A stretch of 64,000 nucleotides of DNA, from assembly GCA_032622095.1 (NCBI GenBank), contig CP136062.1, positions 133,689,282-133,753,281 of the forward strand. Direction: 5' to 3'. Positions 1 through 12,400 of the stretch are shown here, one piece after another. How positions within the stretch are numbered: position 1 is the stretch's first letter; each line of letters starts with the position of its first letter. Below the pieces are notes generated by a model that was given only the letters and a program-made list of their open reading frames with translations, ran no database searches and had not been told where the DNA came from. A program made the translations under genes and the position numbers. This DNA comes from Siphonodentalium dalli. Its lineage: Eukaryota; Mollusca; Scaphopoda; Gadilida; Siphonodentaliidae.

Positions 1-319
1 AATATAGTTCTTTGGTTCTAGTGGGACTTTCCAAACTTAAGGTATGAAATCACACAATTTTTTTTTATCTTTTGTGTGCTTAACAAGGGCAGCATTTTGC
101 TCTGCTTGCTTAGTATATATCTTAATATTGCGGAAGTCCACCAAATGTGGGTAAAATGTCGCCGGTATCAGCGGTCTTACCGAGTCATCAAGGGAGGTAA
201 ACCCTGCATGGAGTTTGGTATTTTCCTTCGGCTGATTCCTGTAAACACTATTTATCTGTATTCTCTTGCATTATGCACTATTTCTGATCAACTGATGAAG
301 TATAATATCTTTTATTTAG

Positions 320-484
320 ACAACAGCTGCTGACTGCAAGGAGATTGTTGCAGCTTGTAAGAAGAATAACATTATATTTGCTGTGGCTCATGTGTTGCGG
401 TATACACCATGGGTCAGAAAGGTTAAAGAGGTCATAGAAAGTGGAAAAATTGGAGAGGTGACACACATAAGCCACACTGAACCA
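320..484 (+). CDS. Oxidoreductase exon (first one in the window)
   Basis: Acceptor TTTATTTAG precedes 320 and donor GTAAGA follows 484, giving 55 codons in phase 0. It reads [17 protein letters not shown] and then [20 protein letters not shown], ending in [12 protein letters not shown]. This is the end of the nucleotide-binding domain and the start of the second domain in Gfo/Idh/MocA proteins; the catalytic EKP-type segment would lie in the missing upstream exon. Bases 1-319 are the upstream intron. Confidence 0.9.
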
Positions 485-3400
485 GTAAGATTTTATCATT
501 AATATGCAATATCATGAATTTAAAAGCACTTTGTCTGACATAGTGAACATGAATGCATGAAAGAATACTGTTACTTCTCTTTTGTTAGTCTTTCTTCAAT
601 AAAAAACAAAAGAAAAAGAAAAGAATTTAAAAAGCGATGACCCCCCCCCCCCCTAGAAATTGCCATTACCTGGTAATGTGAAAACTGATTGAATTTATAA
701 CCCCCCCCCCCCCCCCCCCCCCCCCCACCTGCCAAAATCCAAAATATTGAGTATATACCGTATCCCCAATTACTACAATTAAATACATAAAGCCCAGAAC
801 TCGAGCTATCTCTCCAATGTACAGTAATTAATCATTTCTCAACTCGAACATCAATCAGTCGAACTTGAATTGAAATGTGTCTAACTAAAATCTTATATCT
901 GAACATCTTTCTTTAAAAACATGAGTGTTATGTTACCTAATCGCCAGCGGAATAACAGTCTACTTATTTCCTTAAAATAATTATGGCAGATTTAATATAA
1001 GCTATGCTTTCCTTAATGTCGCCAGTGAGATAGTGGCTAAAGTGGGATTATACATCACTTAGATTTCTGTATTTGTATTTTTGGCCAATCCTATTCGATT
1101 ATTTGATGAAGTTTCTGCATCTTTGCCAGCCAGTCAAGATAGATTCTTAGTGATCAGATATACTCTTTTTATTAACTGAACATTTTAATAAATTACTATT
1201 GTTCATGTTTTATGTCATAACAGAATAAATTATGATATTTCTCTAAATATATGAATATGATCACAAGGTCTGCTGATGTTGGGTGTTCAGATCAAGTTTC
1301 ATATGGAATTGTGTATGTTGTTTGTTGTTTTTTTTTTCAGTCATTGCAGTTCTTTTTACCTGTTGAATCACATTGTTTTGCCTGTTAGTTTCTAATTGAA
1401 AGGGCTTAGTCACAAGCCAAGGTTTTTGTAAGCCGGGCTGCAGAGGTTCCAAATAATACATATATAAACCCTTATATTATTTGCAGATTGGTTTTTGGCA
1501 CTTCGCACACTCGTATGTCAGAGGGAACTGGAGGAATGAGAAGGAGAGTTCAAATATCTTGCTGGCGAAATGCTGCCATGACGTCGATCTGATCAAATAC
1601 TGGATGGATGCCGAGTGTACTCAGGTGTCGTCATTCGGCAACCTCTTGCACTTTACTCCTGAAAATAAGGTTTGATTTCAGCACTATTTGCACAATATGC
1701 TCAACTTATGCAACATTCTCATCTACATTTCAGTGGCTTATGTATATCTAAATGTCTGACCACAGTGACTTCAATTTTCTAGTAATCAAGGGGGATACCC
1801 ATACATCGGTTGATAAAGTCCATTTCCGGAGGTGTGATTTTTGGCTAAAACACTCCTAAATTCTTCCCATCGAATTCTACTGGGTCATTGTTCATTCATT
1901 CCTGCGACTACGTCGCAATTTATCACTGCCTCCAGAAATGGCATATCCAAATCTACCAATAAACGCCATCCCCAGAAATATGTTGGTAGCTGTCTTGTAT
2001 TTTACTAAATCCTTTAGCACGCTCTAACACTAACATTTACCAATCAATTGATCCTAAACTTCATAGGGATCTTCGGAGTGACCTTTAGATGAGAGATATC
2101 AAACTTTTTTCGATCAAAAACATGGCCGGTGGCAGCCATCTTGGATTTCACTCTTTGCATTACTAAATCTTTGGCATGCTCTACAAACAACATTTTTTAT
2201 CTGATTCATCCCAATCTTCTTATGAATATGCAGGGTGACCTATCGATGGGAGCTATACAAGTTTTCTTAATTTCGTTGAAAAACATGTCTGTGAGTGGTC
2301 ATCTTGTTTTTCATATTTAAATCCACTGGCACACTCTGCAGCCAATATTTATTGGAGAAATGTTTTGAAAATTTATAAACATGTTCAGAATCACCTCTAG
2401 ATGGCAGCTATTGAATTTGAATGATTTCTGATTTAAAATGTGGCCGCTGACAGCCATCTTAGATTTTGCTCTTTGCATGACTAAATCCTTCGCCACACCC
2501 TATAATTGTTGCCTGTCCTATTGATCACAAACTTCATATTGGTCTCCGGTGACTCTAATATTACTTAAATATTTAAACTTTCCACATTCCTTATTGCTCC
2601 AGTGACTGTAATATATGAAATTATCCCCTCTCCATGTTGACTACAGTGTCATTGACACTTTAATTATACAAACCCTACTAAGGCCAACATAAAATAATTG
2701 CCATGTTTTCATCCACACTCACCTCTATTATTTAGTTCTGCCTGGCAAACATTTATTTAAAATGGCAATCAGACATGAAAATGCTTTCACATTCCCTCTT
2801 GAAGGAAGTAATTTATTCACATTGTTAACAACAACTTTGTAATGTTATAAACAAATAGGATGGTTTCTGCTACATTACGAATTGAATCTGCCAGGATCAT
2901 GAAAAATGGATATAGGTGCATGGTGGGCAATTCACTATTATGCTTCCCATCAATAACTAAGTTCTCATTGACTTTTAGACTGATCTTGCATTTCAATAAT
3001 GATATTGACTTTAAATAAAAATATTAAAATACTTCTGAAAAAAATTTGGATTAAAATCTAGGTATTTTTTGTTGTGGTCTAAAGTATATATATTTGTTGA
3101 TTTATCACTTACAGCCAACAGGAGCAGCATCTCGGTGCCTTGATTGTCCACAGAGTGTGGAAAGGAGATGTCCATATTCTGCCAAAAAAATCTACCTAGA
3201 ACGTGCCAAAATGGTAACTCATTGAATTATTTGTTATAAACTATAAATGTTTTGTTATCTCTTTTTTCGACCAAATAATTTTTGTTTATCAGTTTAATAT
3301 CTACATTTTGTTTAACCAAAATTTTTTTGAGATCCATTTCAGGCACTATGCCTCTGAGGCCATGAATGAATAAACAATACAAGGCCCCTGCTTGTACTTT

Positions 3401-6400
3401 AGCCAGAGCACTCGTTCATGTTCATGTTGTAAACATGTCGTATAATTCAACCAATCAAAACATTCATCAGAAAGATATATATTTTAATTTTCCCTTGCTT
3501 TGTATTTGTTACAGTATATCTATTATGTCCCTGACCCACGGAGGAGATCAGGGCATATATTCAATGGGAAAAGTGCCCTTCTGAATATTTTGCCTCCTTG
3601 CCCACAGAGCTTTCTTTTAATTCTAGTATACAAGTTTTATATAAAATATATAGTTGATTTTGAGGTGTTAAATGAACTAATGGTACTACATTTGTGAATC
3701 GGCCATGATAACAGTCTATACATGTATGTATATTCTCATTGATTGATGAACAGAGAGAAGTATTTTCTCTCAATTTGAATTTATTCTAGCAGAAGGTACT
3801 GCTGCCTCAATAATATCAACATCCTATCATGTTAGCTTATATTAAAGCCACTTGGCAGCTTATGCTCAAAATACACCTAGTATTATTCACTTTTTAATTT
3901 TGCCTGATATATAGATAGGTTGTTAAATCCTTGAAAAACCTTTATACAAGCATTTCAACACTTCAAGCACAAATAGTGGGAACCAAAATCTTAGTGTACC
4001 ATTCCAATTCATTCAAGTTCTGGAAATAGAATGGGACGATATGCATAACTGTCTAGATAAAGTATATTGTATTATCTTATAACACCCCGATCAGCCATCG
4101 ACCAATGAAAGTTATCCAATGAAATCCAGTGACTGACCTATATAACTATAAAGACCTTTAAGTAATCGCCTGCGCTATAAAATTGACTGTTGTGATTATG
4201 GGCCTTTGAAATGTCAAATGCGATAATTGCCAATCTTTTGACATTATGGATAGACCATAAATGGGACAAATATCTTACAAAATTGAAACGATTAATTCTG
4301 AGTTACATCAGGTTACATTGGAATAATATATTCAAATGGTGGTTGGGAAGCGATATTGGGACAACCAAGCCCCTCCCCAGATGGGAATGTTTCATGCTGG
4401 AAATCTAGTCCAAAGGTGGGCATTTGCTCTTTCGGCTATATCATGCAGTTAAGTTTCCTGAACAGTGGCACATTTGGTATATTTGCCCCCCAACCCCACA
4501 CTAACACAATCTCCACACAAATGTAAACATGACAAACCATTTTACAGTGCAGGTAATGACTAAAAGATATTTACAGTAAATAAATGTCAGCAACCGGACC
4601 TCATTGGATAACTTACATTGGACGAGAGCTGCTTGCGGTATTATAAATCTGGCTTCGAATTCATGTAATAAATGAATCTGATAACCAGGAATAATGCACA
4701 AAAGAAAATGGCTCCTCGGAAGAATTGCTATTAATATCTTTTAATCCAATATTCACGGAAAACATCAGATGGATCAGTGGTCGGATCATCATTTATATTC
4801 GTTAACTTTAGCTACATGTAAATGGATTCACGCAAGTTTCCTTGTAGAATCTTGGACAATGACACTGTACAATGACTCGATACACCCTTGGTGCAATTCC
4901 CGACATTGTCTGTCGGTTGCTATCTCAAAAGCACTGCACTAGTCACTGCAACAATACTTAATTGGTAATAAAAACTCATCACTGATTGTAATTTTTCTTG
5001 GGGTTGATTGGTTGTTATACATATGTTTTGAGAATGGCATCTGTTTTATCCATGATATGAACACCACACAGGTTGTGATCTTTATTTCATGTATAAAATG
5101 GATGCCATGCTTATACATTGTTTTTAATGGAAATTATTTTGACCTCATGTGCCACTTTCTCTTCATTATAATCATCACAGCTATATAGTTTTACAAACGT
5201 TTCAGAGCGATGATAATTCTGGATTTTCATCCAATACTCTACAATTGAAATTTTCCCAGCACTCAGAAGGTTAGCTAATTCCAAAATTTAAACTGACACA
5301 AAGGGAAGAAACTCCAATTAACGGAAAAAAATAAGAAACAAAACACTTTTTTCAGCACTATATTGACAAGTTCTTTTTGAAAGCTTCTGCGTACGTATCA
5401 TTTGAAATATCTCTTTTACCAAATTATATAATCATAATTTTGGGTTTCGAACAATCCGTGTCTGTTTAATGAAGTCTGGCTGCTCAGTGACACACTTATT
5501 TTTTGTTAGGGTCACCGTGGATGGCCATTGGATGTGGTTACCCCAGTGCCAGATATAGAGAATATCACTGAAGCTCTGAGGACTGGACCTTATGGACGAT
5601 GTGTTTACGAAAGTGATAATGATGTCGTCTCAAATCAGGTATGATATGACCAAATATTAACTACCATTATGTAGAATTTGGATTTTCAAATTTCAGAAGT
5701 TTTAGTATACTTTTAGTACTCACAATCAAGTGAGATTCCATCCACAGGTGCAAATTACCGGTAATCTATTTTTCCGCCAAGGAAAGCCCTTCAACTGAAC
5801 TATATAGATTGCGTCTCCGGCCTTGTGTCAATCAGGAGGGTTAAAATTTTATTGCTGTGCCGACCCCACTAACACCCGTGTTCAGATTAGTCACGCATGA
5901 TTATGCCCAGGTAAACCCCGCATTCTATCTATTATCTAGCCTGTTTTTATTCCTCCTGGCGTCGACAGGTTGCGTTTCTATTCTAAAGGTTGTATCTTTC
6001 TGTGTTGCGAGTTTATCGACTCAATATTTATTGTTGATAACAAACTTGCAATTTATTGTACCCGATAGTTAATTAATATTTCTCACATCCGCAACGGAAA
6101 CTTTTTCATTTCATTGTATCCGTAATTTGTTTCCGTGTTTTTTGTTTTCCTCATCAAGAGGTTACAATACACCAAATGATTTGCATAGGCCTCAGTGTTA
6201 ACAAATCCCGCTGGCCTGTATTCGCAGGAAAGCTTTGACCCTGCACGAGTATCAAACATTGAAGAATGTCCCTTTAGACGCACGAAAATGTGCCCAAAAG
6301 TACTTGTAAACGTGCTGGGTCACACTGCAGTTTTGACAAACGTCACACTACCCTTAAAATGGAGAAAAAAATGACATCGAAAAAACACCAACGCCTCCCA

Positions 6401-9400
6401 TAAATTATTTGCCAATTTGACAGCCGTAACTGTTCACCATGTGGCTATATTTGATGTTTCTCATCCATGTGTCATTGACCATTCAACTGCCAGAATTTTT
6501 TTTATGCTGATCCTAGCTTGGGGATCCCAGGGGATATCACTCTACTAATTTGTATTTGGTGTATTATATATTTCTCTCTAAACAATTGGAATTAAGATTG
6601 CCATCTTGACAATGACTAAAGAAGCACATAGCTTACTTGTGGCGAAAGCACATATTGCATTTGGTGCCACATATACGGCGTGATGACTATCATGACTTAC
6701 AATTGAGGACGCAACGTAGTACGGTATGCGAAGTCTCCTAATTTCGTGCTACACGTGTTCACTTTACATAAGTTTCCGATGACTCGCTTCGGTTATTTAA
6801 TAAGTTCTGTTGCTTTGTATCATAAAGTATACTGCCAAATCATACATGGAACTGCTCTGTTAATTCGCAGAAAGTTGCACAGGACAGCAATATCCTCCTT
6901 TGTAATAATTTACATAAATAATTACGAAGATAGTCCTTGTTGTCAGATGACAATTCACATTTCTTTCGACTGAGCGATCTGTAACATTGTTTTAACGATC
7001 AATACCTGCGAATCTACGCCCGCCAGTATGTATGAACGTGTGGTCTTGTATTAGACCCATGGCAAATGTAATAAGACATTACAGCGACTTCAAGGTATTT
7101 AGAAAATTCGGCCTTGTCTATCGCGATTACATATCCTTTAACTCATTGTATCATCAGTACAATAGTTACTAACACTCAGTAGCAGGGAGATTATATCCGT
7201 TATCCCATATATAAACACACTTCAGATGGGTGTGTTGTCTGTTACTATAAATATAGTGTTGCATTCTTTACATCCATATATGTACAGTATGGCTGTAACA
7301 GTTTGGGTTACTACGAGTCAGGCGATTGGTTTGATGGGGGCCTAGGGTAACCTGATATACAAGCATTGACGACAACCAATTTTCATTACAAATATCGATC
7401 AACGACTGCACAGAAGTGAAAATGTAGTAACCTGACACTCCAGCTACAATTGGCTCAAACACTGGTCTACTTGTGGCAAGTAACCATACCCAATGGGACC
7501 TTGGTAAACAAGGGAAAGCTTTGTCTTCAACACGGCGCACCTTGTTCATAAGGGGCATGGTCCGGGTGGTGCAACGATTTATCGGCTTGCCAGCATCTCA
7601 CTGAATTTCAATTAAATTGACGTTTCTCCTTGTTATCATCCGCCAGATGATTTAAGATTTACGCCGTCCACAGGTTAGTAATTTGAATTGTAAATCTTTG
7701 TGATGTAACGACTGTGATCAGACGATGTCACCAACTTGAAACATCTGACCTCTTATCCGTAGAACCTAATATGCATCGGAATTGATGAGTTTGCAACATG
7801 TATTGCATGCCGTAATAGTTCCATACATTGTACATGGCAATAATATGGTATCAGGGCCTCATGTATGCTGTCAGAACTGACTATGCTTATATATGGTGAA
7901 CAGTTTTCACCCCAATACTGACATACTTTGCGGTTTTCATCAGTGAATAATAACGGCAAACAGCGAAATAGAAAGCATAAATATTGTCACATGCTCCAGA
8001 ATCACTGCCAATAGTATTTCCAATAGAGTCCATCACTTGGCTCATTAACTTCTATTTCCACATATATCGAAACGATAATCTACCAAATAGCTTTCACTCA
8101 TGTATGCAGCGCAGTTACATGCAACACATTTATATTGCGCATGGACACTGACCTTATGATTTCCATAAAAGAGTCCAAACCCTGACTCTTTTCCTTCTAT
8201 TGCCACATATCCAAATGATTATCTGGCGAATATCAGAAAGGACTGCATTTGTATTGTCACAGGTCTAAAGCGAGATTACATGCACAGCGTTTATATTGCG
8301 CACATCCACTGCCAATATATATCCAATGATTATCTGGAAAATAGATGCGATACAAGCATAACAAAAATGAAGGTAAAATGAAGGAAACCGCCTAGTTCTT
8401 GCAGATGTGCATTAGGAACTCATCGTCCTCATAAACGAGAAAAGACAGTATCTTACCTGTAATTCAATTTATAGCAGGTAAGATGTGTGGCCAGGGGTAT
8501 AAAGTAATTTTTATACTAACCTTAATTTCCATTCAATAACCATCAGGCTGTATTGTATATTAACCTTACTTTGTTATAACTAACAGCGTGTCTTGCAGTC
8601 GAACGTGATTCAAATTTGATGGCCACACACTGTGCGGGTTGCTCAATCACGGGTGTATTACTTGTCATAGTTCGGGTGAGGGCATTTTAGTCAATAATTA
8701 CAAACTTTGAGCAACCAGTACCAGTCTTTACCTTGGGCAGGACCAGTTCTGGCCCCCCCTGTCCTGCTACGGCAGTCTGAACCAGTGGTAGGCTGGTGCT
8801 GCAATTGTTGATTCGGGAAACCAATCTTCAAGGGCGATTGCGCCGGCATCTTACTCTCAGGTGCCTAATGGTAGTGTCAGTACGATTATTAAATTTCGAG
8901 AAACCCATTGATACACTATTATTCCACATAGAGTGAAATTTCCATCAGTATTGTTGATTTCGGCCTGGTTTCCTGACAAGAGGATCTGTTTTTAGGATAT
9001 CACGGTTATTGGGCACCTGGGAGTAGCCTTTGGCGGCTGTTCTGGGTGGGGAAGACTCGTTGTCACGTGACGCTCTTGCTCATAGACATAGCGCACCAGC
9101 CAAATGGCCTTCTGATTATTCCCCACGGTGCAGTGGCCCACATCTACACGAGAGTGGGTCCAGTCGATCCCCTGGAATCGTAATACCTTCGGGATACATC
9201 CGGGCCTGCTCCTCCGCCGTCATAGTGGTATGTCATCGACATTTATTCCAGTTTGGTCAGGACCACCTGCATTTGGGGGATTTAATGGAGGGGGCTTCCT
9301 TTGGTCAAATGGCTCATCAGAACTTATTCCCTCTGCTCTTCTGGCCTTGGGGGCGCAGCCTATTATACATGGGCCATTGCTGATGCCCCAGAATTTTGGA

Positions 9401-12400
9401 GGGGGTTACCTTGGACAGGACATAGCTCCTTATCCAAAATGCAAGAGCATTTGTCTTGCGTCGAACAATTTCAGAGTAGGTCTCTTCCACAGTCTGGTAT
9501 CCCAACTTGATGCAGCCAATTATGTTGCTGGCATCGCCCCTGACATGCTTCTCTGCATCACATGGCGTCGGCAGGTTTGACGACGATGAGCAAGAATCGC
9601 GGGTCGACAGTGGGTCCCCAGGCACACTGTCGGACGAGGATTCTTTTAAGAGAGAGAAGAAAGAATAAAGAATAAATAAAAAGGAGAAAAAGAATGGAGG
9701 ATGTTCTGGGTGGGGAAGACTTGTTGTTGAGTGCCTCCAAGAGCTGCACCAGCCAACCAGCCTTCTGACTCTTCCCCACGATGCAGTGGCCCACATCTCC
9801 ACGAGAGTGGGTCCAGTCGATCCCCTGGAATCGTAATACCTTCCGGATACCTCCGGGCCTGCTCCTCCGCCGGTCATTTTGCAACTTCGATCATTCTGCT
9901 AAATTTTATCATTTTGAAATGTACCCGAAACTTGTCATGTGCGCCATCATTGATCACTGATGCTTCTATGCCTGTTCATCAAGTCCTCAGTGGTGTTCTC
10001 TACTCTCTATATATACTGGTATGCAATGATACCTTGGATAATGATTGCGTTCCCTGCTCTCTACATTATACGAGGCTGGAGTAGGGCTTTGTAGCATGAT
10101 ATAATCATACATCATACATCGCTATGATATCTGCGGCATATCATTTTATATCTGGTTTGTGTATCACAGGGAGCAAATTACTTTTGCAATTTTGATTAGC
10201 AAATAATCTCACATTGACATGATTAGATAGCATGTTATAACATCATATAAATATAAAAATTCCTAGCTATTATCCACCTTTCAGTAGCAAATTGTGATGC
10301 GATACCAGTAACTTTGCTCCCTGGTGTATCATACGCATCCTGATATCTTATGACATACACAATGGCTACATGTGACATCAGTTCAATATGTGAACTGTCG
10401 AGAGAGCGAAGAAGATGACAAAGAAAATAGGATGAAGCGACGGAAGAAGTGACGGGAAAGAAGTCTCTTCACAAGTTATACTTGCTCGGTTGTCTCACAA
10501 GCATGAATTATATGGCACTACCTGGGATGTTTCTTCCAAAAACAAGGGGGGGTCCACGTTTGAGCAATGTCGGAATCTGAATTGGGAGCTCTTTCACGTA
10601 ACATAATCATATCCGATTCATGACTAAATCACATTTACATGAAATCTGTTTCAGAAGAGTGCATTCCCATCGAATTTGGATATTAATTAACTTTATTGCT
10701 CGTGCCTCCTCCTGGGCTTGCATTCTAATCCATATAGTTCAGTTGAAGGGCTTTCCTTGGCGGAAAAATATAATTTTTAAAATTAAAATTAGTTTTTCCT
10801 TAAGGGAAGCCCGAAACTGAACTATCATAGATCCCTCCCATGGTGGTGCCATTCCCAACCCCGCGACTCGCAAATCTCATGATTAAGTCGGAAATAAAAA
10901 CTGGCTAGATAATAGATAGAATGCGTGGTTTACCTGGGCATATTCATGTGTGACTAATCTGAACACGGGTGTGAGTGGGGTCGGCACAGCAATAAAATTT
11001 TAACCCTCCTGATTGACACAAGGCCGGAGACGCAATCCATATAGTTCAGTTTTGGGCTTCCCTTAAGGAAAAACTAATTTTAATTAAAAAAATTATATAT
11101 CATGTTCACATGTCCGTCTCATAACCTTCATAGCAAAGTAGTTTTTATGGGAAAAGCAACCATAACCATCTTAGTAAAATTGACTGCTATTCAGTTCTAT
11201 TTAGACTAATCAATGTTGGAATTTATATATACAAAAATAATACCTCCCTTCCGGGCCTGACTGATTTTGAATAAAAAAAACTGTCTGTGAAACAAAATAA
11301 ACGTTTTTGCAGGCTTAGCATCTTCTTTCTTTAAGAGGGAAATAATATTAAGGGCCTTTAACTAGACATTAACCCTTTCTATACAAAATGGATTCTCCCA
11401 TACAGTTATAAAATTATGTAATGGAATGGTCTATTATTCATTAGAAGGGATGTTCTCGTAATAAAAGAAGATGACAGGCAGACAAAAAAATAAAAGTACA
11501 GATGAATTCATATTCATTGGTGCGAAATGTTCAAATAATAAGTTCAATAAAACCTTGAACTTATTATCTGATCATTCCTAAGGGAGCTACTCATCACAGT
11601 ATTTAGGCCATTAAAAATTAATGTCTGGGTTCACGGGCAATTATGTCTAAATTTTGTGATGAGGGAGGGAGGCTATTTATATTTATTATTTATTTTAAAT
11701 TCTTCAAAACATACCTCAAAATCAAATAATCTTTTTTCATGATTCCAGGTAATACAACTTGTCTCTGTGTAATCACATGTATAGCTCAATACTTGGGGAT
11801 ATTCTGACACAGCTTAATAAGCATCGCAAATTTTTCCAAACATACATCGAATATACGCAATAAACTACACACCATGTGACCGGAACAAGAACGGTATTAT
11901 CTCCCCGCATTATATTAAGAGTATAGTTTCTGGGGCGAAATACGGTAAAACCGGATATATTTTGTTCGTGTTCAATTTTTTTTTTTTTTAATATTTTGCG
12001 ATAAATAGTTTTGATGCGGCGGACTGTTAGTGATGCGGGCGGGGCCCGTGAACCCAGACATTAATTTTTAATGGCCTTAGTGTAGAAAGGTTACATTTGG
12101 GAATAACCCATCTGTTCGTCTTTGATGGATGTCGGTTTACATAAATTCCTACCTGCAGAAATTTGGTCTCAACTAATTGTTACGATATTAATTCTTTCTA
12201 TACTAAATACGCATTGATGAGTAGTTCCATAACAAATTATCATAGGCCATTTATTGAACTTATTTTCTGAAACTTTCCCACCAATGAATAGGAATTCTTC
12301 TGCACTTGTATTAGCTGTTTAACTGTTTGTCGTCTGCTTATAATTCCTGAGCATCCTTTCTGATGAATAATAGACCATTCCAATGTAGTCTTTTGTAACT

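Larger units (their letters stand above)
5767..11098 (+). mobile_element. DIRS-like retroelement 1 (fossil) in an intron
   Basis: Defined by structure. A left inverted terminal repeat (5767-5958) and a right one (10889-11098) are reverse complements with only a handful of differences by eye. An internal complementary region (10732-10826) near the right end carries the complement of both outer ends back to back. This arrangement is characteristic of DIRS-1-type tyrosine-recombinase retrotransposons, and its position puts the sense strand on +. No direct target duplication is seen, as expected. The interior lacks long open frames, so it is decayed or non-autonomous. Confidence 0.8.

Noticed and set aside
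3366-3773. Overlapping ORFs in an intron
   Set aside because: AT-rich intronic sequence with no domain; splice evidence places the real exons on both sides.
9317-9884. 186- and 108-codon minus-strand ORFs
   Set aside because: They overlap each other and a direct duplication inside a DIRS-like element; I could not match them to a protein family.
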